This document shows, piece by piece, positions 12,291 through 21,724 of a DNA stretch of 64,000 bases. The translations under genes and the position numbers were made by a program. Below the pieces are notes generated by a model. That model did no database searches and was not told the DNA's origin. It saw only the letters and a list, made by a program, of their open reading frames with translations. Each line of letters opens with the position of its first letter. Position 1 is the first letter of the stretch. Origin of the DNA: Oreohelix idahoensis (taxonomy: Eukaryota > Mollusca > Gastropoda > Stylommatophora > Oreohelicidae); the NCBI GenBank assembly GCA_024509875.1, contig JAMPIV010018783.1, forward strand, positions 682,001-746,000. Direction: 5' to 3'.

Positions 12291-12557
12291 ACTATCTTTC
12301 GTTGTCAGGATAAACGGGAGTAGGAGTACTTTTTTTCAAACGATTGGGTAGACATGGCACGATTGGTTAGACTTGCCAATATAGTCAATTAGAGGCGTCA
12401 GGTCAGCACCACATTTGCAAATAAACTTACTACAGAATCAGTGCGTTGAGCACCAGTGCCTAATTTTCTAAAATAAAAGCCTGGGACATCGGCAGATCGA
12501 AATTGTGTTATATTCAGTGCCAGTCAACGTAATTCTGTATTATTTCCATGAATTGTG

Positions 12558-12941
12558 GTAAGCTTGAAATATTTGATATCTTTTAATGAAAATTGAATGT
12601 AAATTGATAATTTATGTCTGTATATATGTGTGGTTCAGTAGCGAACATGAGGTAAAACCTCTATAGTGCTCCAGCCTGAACAGAAGGTGTCGGAGGAAAG
12701 TAAAACTACATGGAATTGCCAAGCAGTACACTGACACCTATATTATTGACTAGAAAGAAATAATGCTGGAATTGCAGAGGCGTAGTAATCATTAGGGAGG
12801 AATATACTGGTGTAAATTATTTCAGATGAAGCTGACAGTTGGCCTACCGCTCTGAACTCAGTGTTTGTTATGTATTGTGCTCAGTGTAGAAATAGAGTAT
12901 AAATTAGTTCTGAAGTAGGAGGTACAACCTTCTTGTTTCAG
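12558..12941 (+). other. Putative spliceosomal intron inside the LTR (384 bp)
   Basis: The left flank CCATGAATTGTG is followed by GTAAGCTTG. The right end reads ACAACCTTCTTGTTTCAG followed by GGACTGTGG. In the LTRs of the coding copy the sense strand reads GAATTGTGGGACTGTGG, an exact join at the GT and AG. A one-base shift of the join is formally possible because of the flanking G. Confidence 0.8.
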
Positions 12942-13814
12942 GGACTGTGGTCCTAAAGCTATTGAGCAGTACCTGGTCAGAGCTTTGCTGAATCCAGAGG
13001 CGGACAGCTTACTCCTTGGTCCATATAGCAAACAGTGAGGTGTCTCCAGAACACAGGGGAGCAATCGAGCAGAGGAGTCTTTTCCTGCCGCCATCACGAA
13101 AGTTAAGCCTATGTGGCCAGCGGAGCTCAACATTATGTATACCCCCTTAAACTGATATTGTATAAAAATAAGAGGGGAAATTAATTGTTAAATGAACGGA
13201 ACTGAGAACATCTCCAATACTAGTTCCAACAGAAATAAACACTTGAAGTCATGATGACAAATAACAACATAGCTTGAAAAAAAAACAACACCAGTATTAC
13301 CTCATATTACTACTACACAACTGACACACATAGGATAAGATTAATAAAATATGTCACTACAAGATTCATATTGATAAATTCTGTACATATAACTTGTAAT
13401 TAAAATTGATTGTGATTCCTGGTTCACTTTGTATTTGAATCAGGACACATATATATTAATGAAAAGTACTTAATACATATTGATATTTAAAAATTTACCA
13501 GTGACTCGTTTAAGATAGTCTTATAGAATGTTTCATGTGTGTGAGTGTCACAGTGTTGTCAAGTGTGGTGGAATAAATTAAATTGTTTATCTGTCTGTTG
13601 TTGTTGTGACTTACACTTCATCATATACATACCCTAGACATATAACGTAGTCATCACAATATTCCAGAATAATTCTGACTGAGGTATAAATATGTGGCAG
13701 CAAGTAAGGTTATCTGTAAAACACTACACCTATTAGATACAGATACCTTCACAGCTGATCTCAGTCAGTACACTAAGTCCCCTATAGATATTTATAAAAT
13801 CCCACTTTACCACA

Positions 13815-15123
13815 AGAAACCACATAATGAGACAAAAGATCTCACGTCTTTCTTTGTTTGTGGCCTCGGTGCTTTTCTCAGTTTCTCCACATTCTTGGGG
13901 TCAGGGGTCATGTTTCCCTGATGGACTGTGTGTCCCAAGAATTCTAACTCTTTACATCCAACGCAACATTTGGTTGGTCGGGCTGTCAAATTCGCTTCTC
14001 TAAGTCGATCAAACAACATGTTCAGAGAGTTAATGTGTTCCTCAAATGTTTCTGTCGCTATGAGGATATCATCCATGAAGTTTGTGATGCATGGATTATT
14101 CAGGGGATCCAACAATTTTCTCATCATTCTAGAGAAGACACTGGGCGCATTTTTCAATCCAAATGGCAATCTGTTAAATTCATAGTGTCCCTCTGAGGTA
14201 CTAAAAGCTAGGTACGGTCTAACCTCAGGCTTTACTGGAATCTGATAGTAGCCTTTGCTCAGATCCACCTTTGAGAAATATTTAGCTTTATTCAGCCTGG
14301 CAAACAGCTGATTTGTATCCGGCAATGGATCCACCTGAACTTCTGTGATAGCATTCAGTCTCCTGTAATCTATACAGAGTCTATGTTCTCCAGAGGGTTT
14401 TCTCAAGAGAACCACACTGGAACTATACGAAGATTCACTGTGTGAAATAATTCCTTCCTTCAACAAATAGTCTATCTCTTCCTTCAAAGCTTTCTCCTTA
14501 GCGAAAGGAATCAAATAGGCTTTCATACAGACTGGTGTTGGGTCTATAAGTTTAATATCATATTCCAATAAGTTTGTATACCCCGGACGGTCCGTTAGCA
14601 CCTCTGTATGATCATCTAGGACCTGTTGCACTCTCTCCTTCTGATTTTTTGTTAAATGTGTACTGATTTTCACCTGTGCAGCGGTCTCACAGGGGTGTAA
14701 TGTATATTCAAATGATGAAAGTGGTTCTTTTTTCATCTCCATTGCAATAGACAAGGTCAGCAAATGTGTCTCTTCCTGATTTTCTCTTTCCAAATATTTC
14801 TTCAGGAGATTCACATGATAGATTTTTTCTTTCCCCTTCTTATCTATCTTATAATTTGTTCTAGACACCTTCTCTAGAACGGTATATGGACCTTGCCATC
14901 CAATTTGCAACTTATTCTGGCTACCGGGTAGAAGAAGCAGTACCTTCTCTCCCACAGCCAAATCTCTGTCTTTTGCTTTCTTGTTATAATAGGCAGCATG
15001 CTTTTTCCTGGCGTGTCTCAAATTTTCATTGCCAAGTTTCCAGCCAGTTTTTAAACGAGTGGTCAGCTCATTCACATATTGGTATGATGATGTAATATTT
15101 TCCTCTGCCTTTTCATCAGTCCA
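13815..15123 (-). CDS. GM-A copy 1 pol: integrase C-terminus fused to reverse transcriptase
   Basis: One open frame of about 420 residues on minus. Its N-terminal third is the integrase C-terminal domain (ALLRTWTDEKAEENI just upstream, then KDRDLAVGEKVLLLLPG and IGWQGPYTVLEKV, the GPY/F module, then HVNLLKKYL). It runs straight into RT: QKERVQQVLDDHTEVLTDRP, KEEIDYLLKEGIISHSESSY, VVLLRKPSGEHRLCIDYRRL, FSKVDLSKGYYQIPV, EFNRLPFGLKNAPSVFSRMM and the catalytic NFMDDILIATE, ending LEFLGHTVHQGNMTPDPKN. Integrase before RT is the reverse of ordinary Ty3/gypsy and is the Gmr1-type order. The frame is cut by the solo LTR at 13814. Confidence 0.93.
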
Positions 15124-16007
15124 CGTTCTTAACAGGGCTACATATGGACTTTGAATATTGTTGACCTGTTTTTCCAGGTACCGGTATGGTCTCTTCCACT
15201 AGAAGCACCATAGTGATGATTTTTCTTCCCAGAATCATCATTCACAAATCGACCGCTACCAATTCTTTTCTTGGGGCTTTCTCCCCACTTAAAATTCCTT
15301 GTGAGAGATCTCCTCTCTACATTTTCTTCCTCCAGTTTACATAAGTCCGATCGAGGGATTTTCGGCTTATTCTGGGGTAAGACATCTCTTTGTACTCGCT
15401 GCATAGTGGCCATTGTAAAACATCCATGTGAAGATTGTCAGTGAAAAGGGGGTTCCCATTCCACTTGGTCCACTTTATTAAATTTATTTTTCTTTCCATT
15501 GTCAGGCCTAAGTTTGCCCCGTGGCGTGTCTAGGTCCTGATCAATGTTCCCACTTGTGGGTGTTCCCTCATGTAATATGCCACATCTTTCTACAAAATTC
15601 TCAATGTCAAACATTGCCTTGGGCCAATAATAATTTTGAGCCACCTTTTGGATGATGGTACCTATTTTCTCATGGTCCCTATCTTTTCTCACATGTAAGC
15701 TCCGTATTAACTCTGCCCTATACTTTTTAGGAAGTACCAGCTGTCCCTGACCATTTAATCTAGTTCCGGCCTTCCTGTAAATCAACTTGTTTTTCATATA
15801 GAAATCTCCCTTGCCTGGAGGTGTATGACATGTTGACAATTTCTTAAAACAAGGCTTGAGGGTCTTATCCCCAGCCTGTGCCTTCCTCATCTCATCTAGA
15901 GTGGTATTTATCATATTATCCTCCTCCTTTCTAGAGGTCGACCTGACCTGAAGGGTGGCCATTACTACAGGATTCCTTCTACAACGGTCAGTGTCATGAT
16001 TGTTCAT
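15124..16007 (-). pseudogene. GM-A copy 1: integrase H2C2 remnant and a segment replacing the integrase core
   Basis: Minus frame 15438-16007 starts in the gag zinc knuckle (NNHDTDRC) and after about 40 residues enters the pre-integrase linker (EEMRKAQAGDKTLKPCFKKL... as DEMRKAQAGDKTLKP), QLVLPKKYRAELIR and an H2C2-like finger (HVRKDRDHEKIG, NYYWPKAMFDIENFVERCG) whose last cysteine is not seen. No D-x-D-x35-E core follows. Instead there are about 130 basic residues with KLRPDNGKKNKFNKVDQ, MATMQRVQRDVLPQ and FKWGESPKKRIGSGRF, shared with copy 2. Frames break near 15440 and 15130. No protease DSG or DTG motif is present between the zinc knuckle and the integrase linker. Confidence 0.75.
15279..15294 (-). 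promoter_or_regulatory. Internal copy of the polypurine tract
   Basis: The minus strand reads TTTTAAGTGGGGAGAA, identical over 16 bases to the 3' polypurine tract at 10755-10770. It encodes the FKWGE of the segment that replaces the integrase core. The other copy has 15 of 16 bases at 32355-32370. Confidence 0.5.
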
Positions 16008-17184
16008 CCGACAAACTTTACATTACTTCTTTCCTTGGTTGAAAGATTTTCTTTCATCAAATTTCCTTTCAGCGAATTGTGGGGTTTTATTTTTATTATC
16101 ATACCGTGGCCTATCAAACTGGTGCTTACCTTTGTTCTGATCTCTATGATCAAACTTATTAAAGTTTTGTGGTGCCTTAAAATTGTCTACCTGTTTCTTT
16201 TTATTACCAGTTACCTCTGCTTGAGCTGCCTGATATCTTTCAGCGACATTTAGTAACTCACCCAGTCTCTCTGCACCTTGTTCCATGAGAAACTTTCTCA
16301 GGTCTGGAGCCATGGACTCTCTTAGTTGCTCAATAAGGATCATTTCCTTAAGATCTTGGGTTTTCCCCAGAGCAGTCCATTTCTCCAAGTAGGTCTCTAA
16401 CCGTGCAGAGAACTGGTGATATGTCTCACCTGACAGTAGTTTAGCATTCCTGAACTTTTTTCTATAAAATTCTCCATTCTTTTCATATCTTAACAAAAGA
16501 GCCTGCTTTAACATGTCATAATTGTCTTGGTCATCTCTGCTCATCTTGGCAAATTTCATAAGCTGTACCACGAAGCCCTTGTGATAACTTTAGGCTCTAC
16601 CTTTCTCTCTCTAAACCATACGTGGTAGCCAAAAGTTCATATCTATTTAGGTAACTTTCTATGTCATCGTCTTTCTCAACAAAATGGTCTAAATGAAAAC
16701 TCATAGCTGAGGTTGAGGCTCCCTGACTAACAGTGGCATCTGAGGTAAAGGGACTGGCACCATTTTCAGGAGCATGGCCTTGAAATTCTAACTCCCTTAG
16801 TCGTAACTCATGTTCCCTTTGTAATCTCTTCTCCTCTTTTTCTGCTTCCCTTTCTGCAGCTAGTCTCTTTTCTTCTCTTTCTGCAGCTAATCTCTTTTCT
16901 TCTCTTTCTGCAGCTAATCTCTTTTCTTCTGCTTCCAACTGTAACTTCTTAGCCTCAGCCTCCATCTGTAACCTTTTAGCCTCTTTGTCAGCCTCAATCT
17001 GCAACCTCTTAATTTCCTTGTCAGCCTCTAACTTTCTTTCAGCTTCTTTCTCTAATCTTTTTTCTTCCCTGGCAATAAATTTATCACATTCTGAGGTCAC
17101 ATAGTCAATCAAGACTTGACCATCCATATGCATTTCCCTGGCAGTCTGTACAGCCGCAGATCGAAACTTTGCCAGGTCAGCCAT
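16008..17184 (-). pseudogene. GM-A copy 1 gag
   Basis: Two frames on minus. At 16597-17184 (195 residues) it opens MADLAKFRSAAVQTAREMHM and carries a long Lys/Glu/Arg helix with repeated EEKRLAAER units (about residues 35-130). The capsid start follows (FHLDHFVEKDDDIESYLNRY). At 16023-16571 the capsid continues (DNYDMLKQALLLRYEKNGEF, LSGETYHQFSARLETYLEKW, LIEQLRESMAPDLRKFLMEQ, GELLNVAERYQAAQAEV) and ends in a basic, Asp/Asn/Lys-rich tail. A stop precedes the zinc knuckle CKVCRMNNHDTDRC (CX2CX4HX4C). A frameshift and damage lie near 16575-16600. Gag would form the particle and bind RNA; this copy cannot make it in one piece. Confidence 0.88.
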
Positions 17185-17362
17185 TTTCTAACAGGCAAAT
17201 TTATACAATGTCTAACTAAACAATTCTATCTATGACTAATTATACTAAGGACAACCACAAGCACTGAGAGCTCAACCCTATTTATTTTCCACCCAAGAAT
17301 ACCTTTTTAATTTTTATAATTCCCTGAAGTGAGCTACCCAATATAATTGGTGCTTTGAAAAA

Positions 17363-17388
17363 TTCAAATCCCAGGAGCGAGACCCCCA
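17363..17388 (-). promoter_or_regulatory. Primer binding site of GM-A copy 1, tRNA-Pro-like
   Basis: Five bases inside the 5' LTR the minus strand starts TGGGGGTCTCGC. Its plus complement TTCAAATCCC...CGAGACCCCCA resembles the 3' end of tRNA-Pro (T-loop TTCAAATCCC, acceptor CCCCCA). The extension into the T arm makes the match longer than a usual 18-base site. Confidence 0.55.
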
Positions 17389-17393
17389 ATATA

Positions 17394-19425
17394 TGTGGCG
17401 AGTTGGGATTATATAAATATAGTTATAGGGGACTTAATGTACTGAATGAGATCAGCTGTGAAGGTCTCTGTATCTAATAAGTTTGGTGTATTACAGAGAA
17501 CCTTGCATGCTACCACATTTCGACCTCAATCAGACTTATTCTTGAATTGTATGATGACTTCGTTTAATGTCTAGGGTTATGATAGTGATGAAGTGTAAGT
17601 TCACGACAACCAACAGACAGATAAACACATAAGTTAAGATCTACAACAATTTACAACACTATGACAATCACAAACACATAACACTCTAAAGATTTATCTT
17701 AAGTAAGTCAAGTGTTAACTTTTATACACTGTATTAGTTCTTTCAATATATAGATATCCTGATCCTACTACAATGTAAATCAGGAATCACAATCAAATGT
17801 AAGCACAATGTTTATGTACAAGAATTTATACAAAAGATCTTTGTCCAGACATATAATGTTATTGTAATATGAGTGTAGTGTTGTGATGTATTATTACGAG
17901 GTAATACTGGCTTTTAGTGCTAGGTTGTTGTTGGTCATCACGACTTCATGTGTTTGTACTGGTGGAAATAATATTGAAGGATTCACAGATTCTGATTTTT
18001 TAAAATTTCTGTCCCTTTTGTTTTTATAATAAAGTTCAGTTCAGGGTATTTTATTCAAGGTTGAGCTTTTTCGTGCTGACAAGCGCTTATCTCATAATGC
18101 AGCTGCAGGAAACCTGTATCCTCTGCTCGCTTGCTTCTCAGTTTGATAGTATGATATACAATGGCCGCTATCTTGTGCAAGGAGTCTGCTGCCAGCTTTC
18201 TGGATCATGCAGTACTCAGACCGGACGATGCAATATCACCATCTATACCACGGCCCCACAATTCGTAAGGAAATACACACTAAAGATGACTGACACAGTT
18301 TGATCTGCGGTATGTCCAGGCTGGTATCATATATTTAATTTTGGATAACATTGCCTGCTCTCATCTCTCACAATGTGTAACGATATGGCGTCCCCTCTAA
18401 GATTTCTTCTGCCAATATCCAGTATATTGGCCAATCGTTTTGAATATTTTCAAAAGAGTACACAGTCATTCAAATATTTTCATTCACTTTTACTCCGTTT
18501 CTAGGCATTTATTTGTTATTCATAGGTCACCCAATCAAATTTCTTTTAACTTCAAAGTTCAACCAATGGCCTCCCTCGTACTATCTTAGACTTTCTGTCA
18601 CTACTAGGTTTCAACAAAATTCAGGGAATTCCATCCCAAGCAGATATGACCAAACCTGACAATATCTCTGTTCTCTATATGTTTTATTACCAATATCTAA
18701 TTATCTAATGGACTTTTTAGATAATTTATTACATATTCCTAGTCCACTAGCCTTCCTGTACACGAATATAAGATTTTCAAGGGGCTAAGTGGCGTAGTTA
18801 AGAATACGATCTTTTTTCGATGTTAAGTGTTTAATTTCAACTACCACCTGTTCAATTCTTTACGACTGTACTATCAGTATAAAGTCAGGAGCCCTACGTC
18901 AAATATCAGGTTTCCTAATAAGAATTAAACCTGTTTTCTAAACCTAACATCGTATGGTTTGTTTTTTTCATCACTGGTTATTTGAAAAAAATCAGGTCAT
19001 GCACACTGCGAGTTGGTTTATTTTTAGACACACTGCGAGTGGCTTGCGTTACTGTGTTCCATGGTCCGTCTATCTCTCTCTGTTTTTTTCTTCTAAGCCC
19101 GTCTGTCTTTTCAAGGCTAACCTTGTGCGCAATTTTGCACTAATGTTAGTTTTTAAAATCAAGGTCGTGTAGAAGATTTTACTACACATTCTATTTTTAG
19201 AACTACGGTTATCGCCGTATCGTTAAGCCTAAGCATTTTATTTAGGAACGAACGAATTAGGACAAGTAGAAATCTTGTGTTAGCCATTACGGCGTTATAC
19301 AACTAAGGCGTTATCTATACTGGGAAAGCACTGGTCTTTCTCCATTCTTCTTCCTATCGTATTATTTCGTTCGGCTTTACATTTATGTTCTAATTTATGT
19401 ATGGGTATTAGAATTTTTCACCACA
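17394..19425 (-). repeat. GM-A copy 1, 5' LTR (intronless form)
   Basis: 2032 bp, near identical to 8722-10753. The site homologous to the A2 intron is between 18256 and 18257 and is uninterrupted. An 80-codon antisense frame at 18061-18303 (copied at 9389-9631) is not considered a gene. Confidence 0.95.
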
Positions 19426-19875
19426 ATCAGCAGAAAACATGATCCCTAGAAAAGTGCATAAGAAGCAGATATACATCACGTAGGAAACATTGAGGCTCAC
19501 GGAGGAAAGAAGAAAATTGAAGCAAACATGGGTAGAACGGAACAGTGACAAATACAAAAAGTGCACAAGAAACATCAGAAGAGAATTGGAAAGACAAGAA
19601 ACAGTACATAACGAATACCTGCAATAGAATAGAAGAGCTGCAATTTCAGGGAAAGGATAGGGATATGTTCAAGGAAATCAGAACGCTAACAGATGATTTT
19701 AGACCATCATTATATGTAATCAATGATAAAAATGGTAACATATTAACAGAAAGTAAGGATATATTGGAGAGATGGAAGGAGTACTGTAGAGAAATGTATG
19801 AAGATAGTACAAAGACCCCAGACATGACGATTGAAAGTGAAGAGAGAGAGCCAGAACCTATATTAGATGAAGTAC
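19426..19875 (+). pseudogene. LINE-c piece 2: linker between endonuclease and RT
   Basis: Resumes LINE-c after GM-A copy 1. The frame at 19545-19875 gives FKEIRTLTDDFRPSLYVIND, GNILTESKDILERWKEYCRE and EREPEPILDEV, the region just before the RT fingers. Its frames are broken near 19540 and 19625. It is cut by LINE-d at the duplicated AGATGAAGTAC (19865-19875). Confidence 0.85.
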
Positions 19876-20188
19876 CCTGGCAAAGGGGCGACCGACCCCA
19901 ACCAGGCGCGTCCACGGGTGGCGGATAGTGGAACGACCTCCAGATATGGTGTGTCAGCTGCGAATTAAGTCAGCGTTGCTGGACGAATAAGCAGTCGCGG
20001 ACCAAACGGCGATGTCCTCCCAGCAGGACGGGGAGGGGTAACAGGTGGCACTGATACCCCCACTGAAATCCCCCATATGTCCTATGACGGGTGCATCAAG
20101 CGAGTAAGAGCCGCTATAAGCTCTAGCCACGGGGAAGGTAAACCTCGGTAAACAAACCAATCTGCTGCCTTGCAGCTACCACCGGGAG

Positions 20189-21724
20189 ATGGAAAGGCTA
20201 TGGGAGACAACCCTGAACAACAAACACAACCCGGCCTGCCGAAGACGGAGTGTGTTAGCTACGGCGCAGACACCGGGAAAAATTAGGACACACACGCTTT
20301 TGCGGTATGGAGTCATGCGACAATCTCGACTTACGTCATGGCGTCGCTCCTATCAGCTACAACCGGGGAGGAGCGGAGCCGGGCCCCTAGCCTCGAAAGG
20401 GCCCACCCAAGCAACCGGTGCCTTTGCCAACCAAATGGTCGGGGGAAGGCAAAGTAGAGCAACTGACCAACCAACCCACTGTCTTACAGTGGCTCAATGG
20501 AATGCAGAAGGAGTGAGGAACAAGAAAACCGGAGTTACAAGAGGAGAAGAGGTGGAAGATTGGATGGTAGAGAATAAACTAATTCTAATAAACCAACCAG
20601 AGGATAAGCCCACCTTCTATTCCAGAGTATGGAAAACAACGAGCACACCAGATCTTGCTATGGCTACAGATGACATACATCGACTCACCACCAGAACAGT
20701 AAATACTCAACTTGGGGGAAGTGACCATGTACCAGTCACATTACAGATATCTGAGATAAGAAGTGCAGGAGAAATCAATATGTCTCCTAGCTGGAATTTC
20801 AAAAAAGCAAACTGGGGATTTTTTAAAGAACAAGCCGACAATTTCTGTCAGAACATTGCCCACTCAAATAACATCAATAAAAACATCTCCATCATCAGTG
20901 AGGCAATCATCCAAGCAGCAAAGAAGTCAATTCCACGAGGTAAACGACGAGACTACAAACCATACTGGAGTGACAACCTGGGAAAACTCCATAGTGAATT
21001 AAATAAAGCACGGGAAACTATGGAGCAAAATCCCACATTAGAGAACACACAGAGGCACAACAGCATAAAACAAGCTTTCAATGAACAAAAGAAAGCTGAA
21101 ATCCAGAGGAGCTGGCACCAGAAGACCAGCAGTCTCAACATGGAAAAGGACTCAAGCAAGCTTTGGAATCTGACAAGAATGCTAAATGAAGAAACAACAA
21201 CCAGCTACTGTAAGACTGTCATCAAGGAAAATGAAAAATACCACACAGGAAAGATGGCAGCAAACATCCTGGCAGATTTCTACAAGGAAGAAAGCACCAC
21301 ATCACTTTCACATGCACGGATCCAAGAAGTACGTAAGGAAGTAAAAGAAAAACTGAAGCACCAAAACCCAGATATCTGCATGAAGTCACCCCTTACTATG
21401 AGAGAACTCAGTGCTGCCATAACAAAACTAAAGAACAGAAAAGCTCCAGGAAAAGATGGCATCACAAATGATATGATCAAGAACCTTGGACCTGTAGCCA
21501 GGCACAAGCTCCTCCTAATCTTCAATCAGTCATGGAGTATTGGAAAATTTCCAGATCAATGGCGAGAAGCAATCATTGTTCCCATCAGAAAGAAACAAAA
21601 GGAGAAAACAAGCAAGTCCAGCTACCGACCAGTTAGCCTACTGAGCTGTCTGGGTAAGGTAATGGAAGAAAAGAATGGTGAACTCAAGATTACTGAAACA
21701 TCTGGAAAAAAACCATCTGCTTGA
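20189..21724 (+). pseudogene. LINE-d: internally deleted endonuclease, linker and RT fingers
   Basis: 511-residue frame. After a basic N-terminal stretch (about residues 1-95) the endonuclease opens with CLTVAQWNAEGVRNKKTG (about residue 97). It then jumps to the last third of the domain: EEVEDWMVENKLILIN, TFYSRVWKTTSTPDLAMATD and LGGSDHVPVTLQI. The middle, with the catalytic Glu and GDFN motifs, is missing, by roughly 100-150 residues against the usual size. A linker and the RT fingers follow (MRELSAAITKLKNRKAPGKD, WREAIIVPIRK, SSYRPVSLLSCLGKVME). The frame breaks at an A7 run near 21703 and continues in the next frame. The start codon is not certain. Confidence 0.85.

Larger units (their letters stand above)
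11406..13814 (+). mobile_element. Solo LTR of the GM-A2 subfamily, unspliced form
   Basis: 2409 bp, starts TGTCGTGAGAAATTC and ends CTTTACCACA, flanked by a perfect 5-bp duplication AGAAA (11401-11405, 13815-13819) inside the pol of GM-A copy 1. By comparison with the coding copy at 28217-35726 its sense strand is plus, opposite to its host. It is about 384 bp longer than the LTR of that copy because it keeps the segment 12558-12941. Both internal flanks and the homologous piece at 1-1644 agree. Confidence 0.95.
8722..19425 (-). mobile_element. GM-A copy 1: Ty3/gypsy-type LTR retrotransposon with integrase remnant before RT
   Basis: The element is bounded by two 2032-bp LTRs with TGTGGCGA...TCGCCACA termini (CACCACA on the right copy). 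It is inserted in LINE-c with flanks ATCTG and ATCAG, a target duplication matching at 4 of 5 bases. Coding is on the minus strand in the order gag, zinc knuckle, integrase H2C2 remnant, a 130-residue unrelated segment, integrase C-terminus, RT, RNase H. No aspartic protease motif and no integrase DDE core is visible. The two LTRs differ at roughly 25-30 positions by my reading (about 1.4 per cent), so the insertion is not very recent. A solo LTR (11406-13814) splits its RNase H part from RT. Confidence 0.9.
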
